Source of the DNA: Balaenoptera acutorostrata
Taxonomy: Eukaryota > Chordata > Mammalia > Artiodactyla > Balaenopteridae
Direction of reading: 5' to 3'
NCBI RefSeq assembly: GCF_949987535.1
Contig: NC_080069.1
Span: 46,117,269-46,181,268, forward strand
Length of the DNA: 64,000 bases
Shown here: positions 36,246 through 48,815 of the stretch, piece by piece
Position numbering within the stretch: the first letter of the stretch is position 1
How the letters are laid out: every line of letters starts with the position of its first letter
Notes under the pieces: model-generated
What the model was told of the DNA's origin: nothing
The model's database searches: none
Seen by the model: the letters and a program-made list of their open reading frames with translations, nothing else
Made by a program: the position numbers and the translations under genes

Positions 36246-37699
36246 AGCATCTGTTCAGCACTGTTTAATGGTGTCAACCTGAGGTTCTTTGTTTAACTCT
36301 GTTAATTGAATTGACCATTAATTTCAGTAAATTATTTTATGAATTAACTCATTTGATTAAAAATATAAATTATCAAAAAAAAAATATATAAATTATCAGT
36401 GTATTGTTTTGAAGACTCTGTCTAAACCTTGCCTGTTGTTTCTATTGGTTTTCATGGGTTTGTGATAGTTTGTTTATTCCTGGAGGAAGAAATCAAGCAA
36501 ATCATGTAACTGATAAAAATCTAAGCAGAAGAAAAAAAGCAGTAAATCGATAAAAATAAATATATATGTATGATTACATGGGATATATATATATGCATTT
36601 TCATATACATATGCATATACATTATAAATAAGTGTATAGAGAAGATGTACATAAGTATAGAAATATTTTTATATAGAAGTCTACTTTTATAATATTGATA
36701 CATTAAAAATAGAATTTAAAAAACTGTTAATATAACATCAGAATAACAATTTAGCAAATATTTACATGTTAACTTTTACCTTTAGTTCCTACCAAGGAAA
36801 ATACTATGTACCAATGCATAACACACAGAAGGAAACAAGGTCACAAAATACGGCATCTGAATGTAGTAATAGATTCAGACTAGTAAGGCTGTATGATTCA
36901 TTTTATTTATATGGTTAGAAAAGAAAAGTGTTTCTTGTAAAGCTATTTGCAAAATAACCATTTATAATAAACAAGTATCCAATTTTAAGTGCCAAATCCA
37001 TTTTATAAACTGTGAATCTATGCATTTATGAATAAAGCTATTACTGAAGTTATCAACCATGAAAATAAGCCCTCCCAGAATAAGCAAGTTTTTGTATTTT
37101 CAAGGTGATTGTCAGCATGATATCTAATCCTTGAAGCAAAAAGTATTCAGAAAAATATATACATATGTATGATACACCTTTATTTATATTGTATATAATA
37201 TATTAATTCATATTTTAGATAAAGTTTCTGTCAATATGTTATATGTCTATGCATAGTTATATAATGTAGATTTAAAACTATACTACATTTTTTAGAGTAG
37301 GTAAGATATATAAAATTTTTAATATTGTTATTAGTCTATTGAAATCAAGAGCCTAAAATCTAGTTCAAAAACAGTCATATTTATACAAGATTATTAAATT
37401 TAATGAATATATGTCAAAACCAAAAAGTGCTACTCCAAAAATATGCGATAAAATACATTCTAAAATATTTTAAAACAGAATTCTAAAAATATCATAGGGA
37501 CAAAAGATACATTCTAAAGGCTTGCATATTATAGATTTTTATCACCTCCACCCCAAATTCATGCTAAGCAACTGTATTTTCCTCCAATTTTGCTTGTAAT
37601 TTTATACAGTTGCCCCAGATTCTCACCCATTTTTATCCCAACAGACAAGACTATTCAATGTTACCTTTCAAATAAGAAGTGAGGGTGGCATCAAATCCC
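36246..37699. other. Unannotated AT-rich sequence, no gene seen
   Basis: Very AT-rich, with ATATAT runs near 36560-36640 and 37150-37220. No gene or family recognised. Confidence 0.45.
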
Positions 37700-37875
37700 A
37701 AATCCTCAGTTTTCTAGCTCTTGCTTTAGGGAAATCCCTTCATATTTCTGAAACTCATTTTTTCTCAGATGATGAAAAAAATATAGATACTAATACAGCC
37801 TTTGTAGAGCTTTACAACAGTAATATATGTAAGTCACTTGTTGCATGACAAGCACTCAGTTGTGCCTATTGTTAA
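37700..37875 (+). mobile_element. MIR SINE fragment
   Basis: 'TTCTGAAACTCATTTTTTCTCAGATGATGAAAAAAATATAGATACTAATA' near 37746 and 'GACAAGCACTCAGTTGTGCCTATTG' near 37848 follow the MIR core to 3' end. Confidence 0.55.
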
Positions 37876-38369
37876 TTTTAAAGCTGCTTTTTGATATGTT
37901 ATGTTTACTTACATGTATATCACATTTTATTTCAGAGATCAAATGTAACAGTTTGCAGTTATTTTTGTTCAGAATTCTGAACTAATGAAAGGTACTCTTT
38001 GCCTGTTAGAGGCTATCTTGTTATTAAGCAAAATGAAAAAGAGTTGAATCATGATACTAAATAAATTTTCCAGTGGTTCATCAATCAATAAGGTAATTAA
38101 TCAATCAAAAATATTACTTTAGTGCTTTTTAAAAACAAGCACTAAACCTTACCTAGGCCAGTGACTATGTGTTGATAGAATGTGGTGAGTTCTACTCAGG
38201 GGTTTAATAGCTATCCCAGAAAATGTATGTGTATATTTGAGATTTGTGGCAATGCTTTTGTAACATAAAATTTGTTTATATCAGTATGATGATAGCATTT
38301 GCCAGATAAAACAATAAAGCTTAGACATTTCATACTTTTATCTCCTCCTAACCCACAAAACAAAACATA

Positions 38370-38610
38370 CATACAATCAATTGCTGATACTTATGGAGTG
38401 GTTACTATGTACCAGGTCCTATTCTAAATTCTTTACCTAGAATGGACTTTTCACTACAACTCAGTGCACTACGTATATTACCATGCCTATTTTACAGAGG
38501 AGGATATTAAGTCAAAGACAGTTAAAGAAAAGGCCAAAGTTCATGCAGCTAGGACCTGATCCATATAGTCTCACACCAGAGGCTACTCTTAACCACTCAC
38601 ATCTTTGCCT
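38370..38610 (-). mobile_element. MIR SINE, antisense copy
   Basis: 'TTACTATGTACCAGGTCCTATTCTAAATTCTTTAC' near 38402, 'CCTATTTTACAGAGGAGGATATTAAG' near 38487, and 'CATGCAGCTAGGACCTGATCC...CACACCAGAGGCTACTCTTAACCA' near 38543 match the MIR in the orientation opposite to that of 39135-39365, where 'CTCTGCCAATTATTAGCTGTGTACCTTGGGTGAG' appears in sense. A clear though diverged MIR. Confidence 0.88.
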
Positions 38611-39134
38611 CTCAAGAAAAATGCTAACTCCTCCAAGGGTCATACAGTAGTTTTCTCTCCTCCTCCTCTTTCTCTCCCTTCTCCTTTTTTTTTTTTTTTT
38701 TAAAATTTATATTTGAATCCCTCAGGCTTTCAATTAATGTCTACTTGGTTGGCATTTAAATATTCTTATGCATTTCAGTCTTAACTGGGAAAAGGCACAC
38801 ATAGCTATGAAATTAGGTAGTATCACTAATGAATCTATTTGAAAAGTGATTTAACAACCCTATTATTTATCTAGTAACTATTTATGGTAATGTCCTTCAT
38901 TCTCTAAATGTTGTAATCAGGAGAAAAACACAATAAATAGGAAAATAGGATGAGGGTCCTATGGCAAACACTCCAGTACAACGTTACGACAAACCTGAGA
39001 AAATCATTTAGCATTATCATGTTTCTATTTCCCCAACTACTACACCTGAAAGGCCTTTTTAATTCATATGTGTTCCACATATAATATTAGGTATAATTTG
39101 AATTATGTATTGTATGTTCTATTATATTTAAATT

Positions 39135-39365
39135 GCAGGTAACTTACTGTAGTGTATAGAGTGTGGTTTTAGTGTTGTAAGAACTGGGTTAAAATGTTGA
39201 CTCTGCCAATTATTAGCTGTGTACCTTGGGTGAGTCTCAATCTCTCTGAGCCTCAATGTCTGAGCTGTGAAATTCAGATAATTTTTGTTAAATGTCATGG
39301 ACTTATTGAATATGATGTATAGGAAAGTGCTTTGTAAAGTACTTTAAAGAATGTTAATATTTGTT
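39135..39365 (+). mobile_element. MIR SINE
   Basis: Nearly complete MIR: 'TTAGTGTTGTAAGAACTGGGTTAAAATGTTGACTCTGCCAATTATTAGCTGTG' near 39169, 'CCTTGGGTGAGTCTCAATCTCTCTGAGCCTCAATGTC' near 39223, and 'GAAAGTGCTTTGTAAAG' near 39323. Confidence 0.9.
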
Positions 39366-39570
39366 AACATGTTATCATTATAACATGACCTGAAGCCCAT
39401 GCTGAGAACCATCTAAGGAGTGAAACTAAACTCATAATGAGTACTAACTTATTTATGAAGTCACCTTGAATTACAAGTTATAGAACTCTGTCTTTTCACA
39501 TATTGTACTGCATTATACATTCTAAACAGACTATCTTTTATTGTAATAATAAAAAATAAGAGAGATATGT

Positions 39571-41630
39571 GGGAGAGACCTTCAAGATGACAGAGGAGTA
39601 AGACGTGGAGATCACCTTCCTCCCCACATATACATCAGAAATACATCTACATGTGGAACAACTCCTACAGAACACCTACACTGGAAGAAGACCTCAGACT
39701 TCCCAAAAGGCAAAACTCCCCCATGTACCTCGGTAGGGCAAAAGAAAAAAGAAAAAACAGAGACAAAAGAATAGGGACAGGACCTGCACCTCGGTGAGGG
39801 AGCTGTGAAGGAGGAAAAGCTTCCACACACTAGGAAGCCCTTCACTGGCAGAGACGGGGGGTGGTGGAGGGGAAGCTTTGGAGCCACAGAGGAGAGCGCA
39901 GCCACAAGGGTGCGGAGGGCAAAGTAGAGAGATTCCCACACAGAGGATCGGTGCTGACCAGCACTCACCAGCCTGAGAGGCTTGTCTGCTCACCCGCCAG
40001 GACGGGCGGGGGCTGAGAGCTGAGGCTTGGGCTTTGGAGGTCGGATCCCAGGGAGAGCACTGGGGTTGGCTGTGTGAACACAGCCTGAAGGGGACTAGTG
40101 CACCACAGCTAGCCGGGAGGGAGTCTGGGAAAAAGTCTGGAATTGCCTAAGAGGCAAGAGACTATTTTGGGGTGCATGAGGAGAGGAGATTCAGAGCACC
40201 GCCTAAACAAGCTCCAGAGACGGGTGCGAGCTGTGGCTATCAGCGCAGACATGAGACGGGCATGAAACGCTAAAGCTGCTGCTGCCGCCACCAAGAAGCC
40301 TGTGTGCAAGCACAGGTCACTATCCACACCTCCCCTCCCAGGAGGCTGTGCAGCCCAACACTGCCAGGGTCCCATGATCCAGGGACAACTTCCCCAGGAG
40401 AATGCACGGCGCGCCTCAGGCTGCTGCAACGTCACGCCGGCCTCTGCCGCCGCAGACTCACCCTCCATTCCGTACTTCTCCCTCCCCCCGGCCTGAGTGA
40501 GCCAGAGCCTCCGAATCAGCTGCTCCTTTTACCCCGTCCTGTCTGGGTGGGAACAGACACCCTCAGGCGACCTACACGCAGAGTCAGGGCCAAATTCAAA
40601 GCTGAACCACAAAGAGCTGTACAAACAAAGAAAAGAAAGGGAAATTTCTCCGAGCAGCCACAGGAGCAGCGGATTAAATCTCCACAATCAATTTGATGTA
40701 ATCTGCATCTGTGGAATACCTGAATACGCAATGAATAATCCCAAAATTGAGGTGGTGGACTCTGGCAACAAATGTAGACTTAGAGTTTGCTTTCTGCATC
40801 TAATTTGTTTCTAGATTTATGTTTATCTTAGTTTAGTATTTAGAGTTTATTATCATTGGTAAATTAGTTTATTGATTTGGTTGCTCTCTCCCTATTTTTA
40901 TTTTTATATATAGATATATGTTTTTCTTTCCTTTTTCTCTTTTTGTGAGTGTGTAGGTGTACGCTCCTTTGTGTGATTTTGTTTGTATAGCTTGGCTTTT
41001 GCCATTTGTCATAGAGTTGTGTCTGTCCGTATATATACATATATATTTTTAAGTATAGGTTTTAGTGCTTGTTATCATTGGTGGATTACTTCTTTGGTTT
41101 GGTTGCTCTCATCTTTCTTTCTATTTTTTTTCTTTTTTTAATTACGTTTTCATTTGTTTTATTTGTAATAAATTTTTTATTTTAATTATTTTATTTCATT
41201 GTATTATTCTCTTTCTTTCTTTCTTTTTCTCTCCCTTTTCTTCTGAGCCATGTGGCTGACAGGGTCTTGCTGGTCCTGTGTCAGCCAGGTGTCAGGTCTC
41301 TGCCTCTGAGGTGGGAGAGCTGAGTTCAGGACATTGGCCCACCAGAGACTTCCTGGCTCCATGTAATATCAAACGGTAAAGGCTCTCCCAGAGATCTCCA
41401 TCTCAATGCTAAGACCCAGCTCCGCTTAACGACCAGCAAGCTACAGTGCTGGACACCCTATGCCAAACAACTAACAAGACAGGAGCACAACACGTCCCAT
41501 TAACAGAGAGGCTGCCTAAAATCATAATAAGGTCACAGACACCCCAAAACACACCAGCAAACATGGTGAGAAGACAGAGAGAAACACACAGCAGCTGAAG
41601 TAGCAAGGTAAAAACCCACCAGACCAAACA
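39571..41630 (+). promoter_or_regulatory. L1 5' UTR and internal promoter region
   Basis: About 2 kb. The first kilobase (39571-40680) is GC- and CpG-richer than its surroundings, as expected for the L1 internal promoter. The second part (40690-41250) is T-rich and contains an internal duplication: 'TTATCATTGGTAAATTAG...TTTGGTTGCTCTC' near 40850-40890 and 'TTATCATTGGTGGATTAC...TTTGGTTGCTCTC' near 41072-41111. Long antisense open frames occur at 39612-39968 and 40109-40468, and a sense one at 40304-40696. No specific factor site was identified. Confidence 0.7.
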
Positions 41631-42455
41631 AATGAAGAGGAAAGAGGCAGTCTACCTGAAAAAGAATTCAGAGTAGTGATAGTAAAGGTGATCCAAAATC
41701 TTGGAAATAAACTGGAGAAAATGCAAGGAACGTTTAACAAGGACCTAGAAGAACTAAAGAGCAAACAAACAATGATGAGCAACACAATAAAATTAAAAAT
41801 TCTCTAGAAGGAATCAATAGCAGAATAACTGAGGCAGAAGAATGGATAAGTGACCTGGAAGAAAAAATAGTGGAAATAACTACTGCAGAGCAGAATAAAG
41901 AAAAAAGATGGAAAAAAATTGAGGACAGTCTCAGAGACATCTGGGACAACATTAAACACACCGACATTTGAATTATAGGGGTCCCGGAAGAAGAAGAGAT
42001 AAAGAAAGGGACTGAGAAAATATTTGAAGAGATTACAGTTGAAAACTTCCCTAATATGGGAAAGAAAGTAGTCAGTCAAGTCAAGGAAGCACAGAGAGTC
42101 CCATACAGGATAAATCCAAGGAGAAACATGCCAAGACACATATTAATCAAATTATCAAAAATTAAATACAAACAAAAAATATTAAAAGCAGCATGGGAAA
42201 AAACAAATAACATACAAGGGAATCCCCATAAGGTTAACAGCTGATCTTTCAGCAGAAACTCTGCAAGCCAGAAGAGAGTGGCAGGACATATTTAAAGTGA
42301 TGAAAGGGAAAAACCTACAACCAAGATTACTCTACCCAGCAACGATCTCATTCAGATTTGACAGAAAAATTAAAACCTTTACAGACAAGCAAAAGCTAAG
42401 AGAATTCAGCACCACCAAAACAGCTTTACAACAAATACTAAAGGAACTTCTCTAG
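41631..42455 (+). pseudogene. L1 ORF1 (RNA-binding chaperone), broken
   Basis: L1 ORF1 normally encodes a trimeric coiled-coil RNA-binding protein that coats L1 RNA. Visible here: a coiled-coil region rich in Glu, Lys and Leu (about 41650-41960), then the conserved RNA-recognition and C-terminal region with Arg-Val-Pro-Tyr-Arg-Ile-Asn-Pro-Arg-Arg (about 42098-42127) and a natural TAG stop at 42453-42455. Damage: a frameshift near 41785-41800 in the coiled coil, an in-frame TGA at 41969-41971 (consistent with a CpG-type change of an Arg codon), and another frame loss near 42225. The start codon is uncertain. Confidence 0.85.
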
Positions 42456-42512
42456 GCAGGAAACACAAGACAAGGAAAAGACCTACAATAACAAACACAG
42501 AATAGTTAAGAA

Positions 42513-45500
42513 AATGGTAATAGGAGCATACATATCGATAACTACCTAAATGTAATTGGATCAAATGTTCCAACCAAAAGACATAGACTGGCTGAATGGA
42601 TACAAAAACAGACCCGTATATATGCTGTCTACAAGAGACCCACTTCACACCTAGGGACACATATAGATTGAAAGTGAGTGGATGGAAAAAGATATTCCAT
42701 GCAAATGGAAATCAAAGAAAGCTGGAGTAGCAATTCTCATCTCAGACAAAATAGACTTGAAAAAAAAGACTATCACAAGAGACAAGGAAGGACACTACAT
42801 AATGATCAAGGGATCAAACCAAGAAGAAGATATAACACTTGTAAATATTTATGCATCCAACATAGGAGCACCACAATACATAAGGCAAATGCTAACAGCC
42901 ATAAAAGGGGAAATCAACAGTAACACAGTCATAGTAGGGGACTTTAACACCCCACTTTCACCATTGGACAGATCATCCAAAATGAAAATAAATAAGGAAA
43001 CACAAGCTTTAAATGATATATTAAACAAGATGGACTTAATTGATGTTTATAGGACATTCCATCCAAAATCAACAGAATACACTTTCTTCTCAAGTGCTCA
43101 TGGAACATTCTCCAGGATGGATCATATCTTGGGTCACAAATCAAGCCTTGGTAAATTTAAGAAAATTGAAATCATATCAAGTATATTTTCCAACCACAGT
43201 GCTATGATACTAGTTATCAATTACAGGAAAAAATCAGTAAAAAATATAAACACATTGGAGGCTAAACAATACACTGCTAAATAACCAAGAGATCACTGAA
43301 GAAATCAAAGAGGAAATCAAAAAATACCCAGAAACAAATGACAGTGAAAACACAACGATGCAAAACCTATGGGATGCAGCAAAAGCAGTTCTAAGAGGGA
43401 AGTTTATAGCAATATAATCCTACTTCAAGAAACAAAAACATCTCAAATAAATAACCTAACCTTACACCTAAAGCAATTAGAGAAAGAAGAACAAAACAAC
43501 CCCCAAGTTAGCAGAAGGAAAGAAATCATAAAGATCAGATCAGAAATAAATGAAAAAAATGAAGAAAATGATAACAAAGATCAATAAAACTAAAAGCTGG
43601 TTCTTTGAGAAGATAAGCAAAATTGATAAAACATTACCCAGACTCAGCAAGAAAAAAAGTGAGAAGACTCAAATCAATAGAATTAGAAATGAAAAAGAAG
43701 TAACAACTGACACTGCAGAAATACAAAGGATCATGAGCGATTACTACAAACAACTATATGCCAATAAAATGGACAACCTGGAAGAAATAGACAAATTCTT
43801 AGAAAAGCACAACCTCCCGAGACTGAACCAGGAAGAAATAGAAAATATAAACAGACCAATCACAAGCACTGAAATGGAGACTGTGATTAAAAATCTTCCA
43901 ACAGACAAAAGCCCAGGACCAGATGGCTTCACAGGCGAATTCTATAAAACACTTAGAGAAGAGGTAACACCTATCCTTCTCAAACTCTTCCAAAATATAG
44001 CAGAGGGAGGAACACTCCCAAACTCATTCTATGAGGCCACTGTCGCCCTGATACCAAGACCAGACAAAGATGTCACAAAGAAAGAAAACTACAGGCCAAT
44101 ATCACTGATAAACATAGATGCAAAATCCTCAACAAAATACTAACAAACAGAATCCAACAGCACATTAAAAGGATTATACACCATGATCAAGCGGGGTTTA
44201 TTCCTGGAATGCAAGGATTCTTCAGTATATGTAAATCAATCAATGTGATACACCATATTAACAAATTGAAGGAGAAAAACCATATGATCATCTCAACAGA
44301 AGCAGAAAAAGCTTTTGACAAAATTCAACACCCATTTATGATAAAAACCCTCCAGAAAGTAGACAGAGATGGAACTTACTTCAACATAACAAAGGCCATA
44401 TATAACAAACACACAGCCGACATCGTTCTCAATGGTGAGTAACTTAAACCATTTCCACTAAGATCAGAGACAAGACAAGGTTGTCCATTGTCACCACTAT
44501 TATTCAACATAGTTTTGGAAGTTTTAGCCACAGAAATCAGAGAAGAAAAAGAAATAAAAGGAATCCAAATTGGAAAAGAAGTAAAGGTTCACTGTTTGCA
44601 GATGACATGATAATATACATAGAGAATCCTAAAGATGCTACCAGAAAACTACTAGAGCTAATCAATGAATTTGGTAAAGTAGCAGGATACAAAATTAACA
44701 CACAGAATTACCTTGCATTCCTATACACTAATGATGAAGAATCTGAAAGAAATATTAAGGAAACACTCCCATTTACCATTGCAACAAAAAGAGTAAAATA
44801 CCTAGGAATAAACCTATCTAAGGAAACAAAAGACCTGTATGCAGAAAACTATAAGACACTGATGAACGAAATTAAGGATGATACAAACAGATGGAGAGAT
44901 ATACTATGGTTTTGGATTGGAAGAATCAACATTGTGAAAATGACTCTACTACCCAACGCAATCTACAGATTCAGTACAATCCCTATCAAACTACCAATGG
45001 CATTTTTCACAGAACCAGAACAAAAAATTTCACAATTTGTATGGAAACACAAAAGACCTCGAATAGCCAAAGCAATCCTGGGAAAGAATAACGGAGCTGG
45101 AGGAATCAGGCTCCTGGACTTCAGACTATACTACAAAGCTACAGTAATCAAGACAGTATGGTAGTGGCACAAAAACAGAAATATAGATCAATGGAACAGG
45201 AGAGAAAGCCCAGAGATAAACCCACGCACATATGGTCACCTTATTTTTGATAAAGGAGGCAGGAATATACAATGGAGAAAAGACAGCCTCTTGAACAATT
45301 GGTGCTGGGACAACTGGACAGCTACATGTAAAAGAATGAAATTAGAACACTCCCTAACACCATACACAAAAATAAACTCAAAATGGATTAAAGACCTAAA
45401 TATAAGGCCAGACACCTCAGAACTCTTAGAGGAAATCATAGGCAGAACACTCTGTGCCATACATCACAGCAAGATCCTTTTTGACCCACCTCCTAGAGAA

Positions 45501-46320
45501 ATGGAAATAAAAGCAAAAATAAACAAATGGGACCTAATGAAACTTAAAAGCTTTTGCACAGCAAAGGAAACCATAAACAAGATGAAAAGACAGACCTCAG
45601 AATGGGAGAAAACATTTTCATATGAAGCAACTGACAAAGGATTAATCTCCAAAATTTACAAGCAGCTCATTCAGCTCAATATCAAAAAAAACAAACAACC
45701 CAATGCAAAAATGGGCAGAAGACGTAAATAGACATTTCTCCAAAGAAGATATACAGATTGCCAACAAACACATGAAGGAATGCTCAACATCACCAATCAT
45801 TAGAGAAATGAAAATCAAAACTACAATGAGGTATCACCTTACACCAGTCAGAATGGCCATCATCAAAAAATCTACAAACTATAAATTCTGGAGAGGTTGT
45901 GGAGAAAAGGGAACTCTCTTGCACTGTTGGTGGGAATGTAGATTGATACAGCCACTATGGCAAACAGTATGGAGGTTCCTTTAAAAACTAAAAATAGAAC
46001 TACCATACGACCCAGCAATCCCACTACTGGGCATATACTGTGAGAAAACCATAATTCAAAAAGAGTCATGTTCCACAATGTTCATTGCAGCTCTATTTTC
46101 AATAACCAGTACATGGAAGCAACCTAAGTGTCCATTGACAGATGAATGGTTAAAGCAGATGTGGCATGTATATATAATGGAATATTACTCAGCCTTAAAA
46201 AGAAACGAAATTTAATTATTTGTAGTGAGGTGGATGGACCTAGAATCTGTCATACAGAATTAAGTAAGTCAGAAAGAGCAAAACAAATACCATATGCTAA
46301 CACATATATATGGAATCTAA
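42513..46320 (+). pseudogene. L1 ORF2 (endonuclease and reverse transcriptase), broken
   Basis: ORF2 normally provides the endonuclease and reverse transcriptase for L1 insertion. Blocks in order: endonuclease (Gln-Glu-Thr-His near 42640; Gly-Asp-Phe-Asn near 42940; Arg-Met-Asp-His near 43118); a linker at 43300-43700; reverse transcriptase (Pro-Gly-Pro-Asp-Gly-Phe near 43914; Phe-Ala-Asp-Asp intact at 44595-44606); and the Cys-rich C-terminus (45880-46000). The usual stop is TAA at 46318-46320. Frames change near 42680, 43270, 43580, 44140, 44450, 45170, 45700 and 45985. The terminal endonuclease Ser-Asp-His is Ser-Asn-His (AAC at 43192-43194), so a catalytic residue is lost too. Confidence 0.93.
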
Positions 46321-46687
46321 AAAAAAACACATGGTTCTGAAGAACCGAGGGGCAGAACAGGAATAAGGATGCAGACGTAGAGAATGGACTTGAGTACACA
46401 GAGAGGGGGAGGGGTAAGCTGGGACAAAGAGAGTGGCATGGACATATATACACTTCCAAATGTAAAATAGATACCTAGTGGGAAGCAGCCGCATAGCACA
46501 GGGAGATCAGTTCAGTGCTTTATGACCACCTAGAGGGGTGGCATAGGGAGGGTGGGAGGGAGACATAAGAGGGAGGAGATATGGGGATATATGTATATGT
46601 ATAGCTGATTCACTTTGTTATAAAGCAGAAACTAACACACCATTGTAAAGCAGTTATACTCCAATAAAGATGTTTTTTTTTAAAAAA
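46321..46687 (+). other. L1 3' UTR with G-rich block and poly(A) signal
   Basis: Contains the purine-rich block at about 46530-46590 (runs of GGGG, GGG, GGG, GGG), which could form a G-quadruplex in RNA or DNA, and ends CCAATAAAGATG followed by a T-run and A-run. Confidence 0.8.
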
Positions 46688-46697
46688 AGAGATATGT

Positions 46698-48546
46698 AGC
46701 AGATTATAACATTCATAACTGCTATTTGCAAAACAGCTTTCAAGAGATTGCATTTCTTTTTTTAAGCAATCTTCAAATTGTAATACAAATGATTTATTTT
46801 TTTAAATTTGGGTGGAGCTTATGGGGATATTTTTAAGATATACACTCTACCCTAGCCAAATGATATAAATACGGAAAGTATTGACTTCTAAATGAGAATT
46901 AATATATGAAATCATCAATTTATCATAAATCCAAAATATTGTACTTTTGTGTTTACCAGTAGACTCTAACCACAACACATCTTATGATATATTCACATTA
47001 TCATGTTTTCTACAAGTATACTCACTGAAAGTCAGACATCAGCTTAAATATAAATTGTCTATTCATTGGCTTTGGAAAACTTCACATAGACTGCAGTTTT
47101 GCTCTTCAATATTTCTCTTTTGATTGTAATAGGTGATAATACTAGGCTTAAGTAGGAAAACAAGTATTAGGCAGGAACTACAACACTGGAGAAATGATGG
47201 AGCATTTCTGTGCATTAGCAATAGAAATCTGTTCTGGAGGGGTGCTCATTTGACAAGTCTGCAGAAGAAATTATTACTTCAATATTTATATCTATTTTTC
47301 TGTGTCTAATTTAATGACTCATTTAGCATGCTTGTAATTCCTGAGATAATATTAGAAATCTGTTGCATAATTATGCCTCAGTTCTTACATGGTATTTAAA
47401 TTCTAGGCCATTATATATTATTGATCTACTGAGGTAATAATATGAAACTTAACTCCTTATTGACTGAAATTAACTAACGGTGAAAGTATATTTATCCTAT
47501 TATAATAAACTATTTTTTCATTTGGTCAAAGTATAAAATTGTCAGTAAATAAGCTCTGTGTTATAGAAACAAAATGGTGATAAAAATACCAATAAATTTT
47601 AGAAACACAATTTATCTCTGAAAGCAAGTTCTTGTCTGGGACACATCTTATTAGATAACTACATTTTGGAAGCCTCTTCAGATGCATGTTTACTTTGTTG
47701 ATCTGCGGTGCCTAAAATAGCATTATGTCCTTGACCCAGAAAGTCAATTAAAATGTGGTCTTGATTGTAATGATGTCATCCACATTTCATGTCTGCACTT
47801 TGGAAGTAAAGAGTCAATAAAAGCCTCCCCAATAACTCTAAGTACTAGGTTTGAAAGCAGTGCTACTTACATCAAAGAAAAAAATACAACGATATAGTAT
47901 TTCCTGTCATTCAATATTGCTACAGAATATTTTAAAAATTCTAAATGTTATTAACAAAATATTACAATTTAAACATTTATAGTTTTACTCAAAATTCATG
48001 TTCAAATCTTTTTTCAGAGGATCACCTTCACAGAATCCTTCAGGTGCTCCCTTAGAAGTTTAAAAATGCTTACTTTAGAAGGGCTGCTTAAAATGGTCCT
48101 CAAATACCAGGCTCCAGTAGTATTCAACATAAAAGAGTTTATAGAAATCTGCATTGAACCTTTTAGCACAGCCTACTTCCATATAGGTGCACATATTTCT
48201 GTTTCATCAGAAAATAAAAATCTGAATTAAGCTGTAATGAATGGCAAGGTATTACAGTTCAGGAAGTCACAAAGCAGGCCGTGATTCCTTCCGGAGACGA
48301 GTTGGAAGGAGATTTTCTTCACTTGGCCAAGGTATCTATTAATAGTCTCATAAAACAAAGTCTGAACTGTTTTGTTTTTCTCAGGATTAGGATTTATGTT
48401 TTATTGGAGCTCAAGTTTCCTCATATATCACTGGTATTTTAAATTGTGTTATTCTATTTAGAAAAATATGTTCTGGGTATGGAAATGAGACAAATAGTAC
48501 CAAATAGTACCATGGGATCTTTTCCTTCTCAAATTATTGTATTTGC
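46698..48546. other. Unannotated AT-rich sequence, no gene seen
   Basis: No gene or repeat recognised. Confidence 0.4.
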
Positions 48547-48815
48547 TCTTTTCCCCCCTCTTTCTTTGTCTTCCTTCTTCCCTCCCTCCCTCCCTATCTC
48601 TCCTTCTTTCTTTCTTTCTTTCTTTCTTCCTTCCTTTCTTTCTTTCTCTTTCTTTCTTTCTTTCTTTTTCTTTCTCTTTCTTTCTTTCTTTCTTTCTTCC
48701 TTCCTTCCTTCCTTCCTTCCTTCCTTTCTTTCTCTCTCTTTCCTTCCTTCCTTCCTTCCTTCCTTCCTTCCTTCCTTCCTTCTTGCTTTCTTTCTTTCCT
48801 TCCTTCTTTCTTTCT
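48547..48815. repeat. Long polypyrimidine tract, (CTTT)n/(CCTT)n
   Basis: About 270 bases almost wholly C and T on the plus strand: CCCTCCCT, then blocks of TTTC and TTCC tetranucleotides. Only a few purines interrupt it, near 48568, 48596 and 48785. Open frames in both directions here (up to about 126 codons, Ser/Phe/Leu or Lys/Glu/Arg only) are artefacts. Such a tract may adopt triplex (H-DNA) structure. Confidence 0.97.

Larger units (their letters stand above)
39571..46687 (+). mobile_element. Near full-length L1 retrotransposon, inactive
   Basis: A 7.1-kb L1 with all parts in order: GC-rich 5' UTR start, T-rich second half of the 5' UTR, ORF1, ORF2, 3' UTR and an AATAAAGATG end. AGAGATATGT occurs at 39561-39570 and again at 46688-46697, just outside each end; with the adjacent A-run the left copy may extend to 39551, giving a TTTT/A-type nick site on the opposite strand. 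It starts GGGAGAGACC and its first bases match the usual cetartiodactyl L1 5' end. Both ORFs carry several frameshifts and stops, so it can neither express proteins nor move. The tail is short and oddly preceded by a T-run. Confidence 0.95.

Noticed and set aside
39571..46687. The 7.1-kb L1 as a possibly active element.
   Set aside because: Several frameshifts, an ORF1 TGA and a changed endonuclease residue make it inactive.
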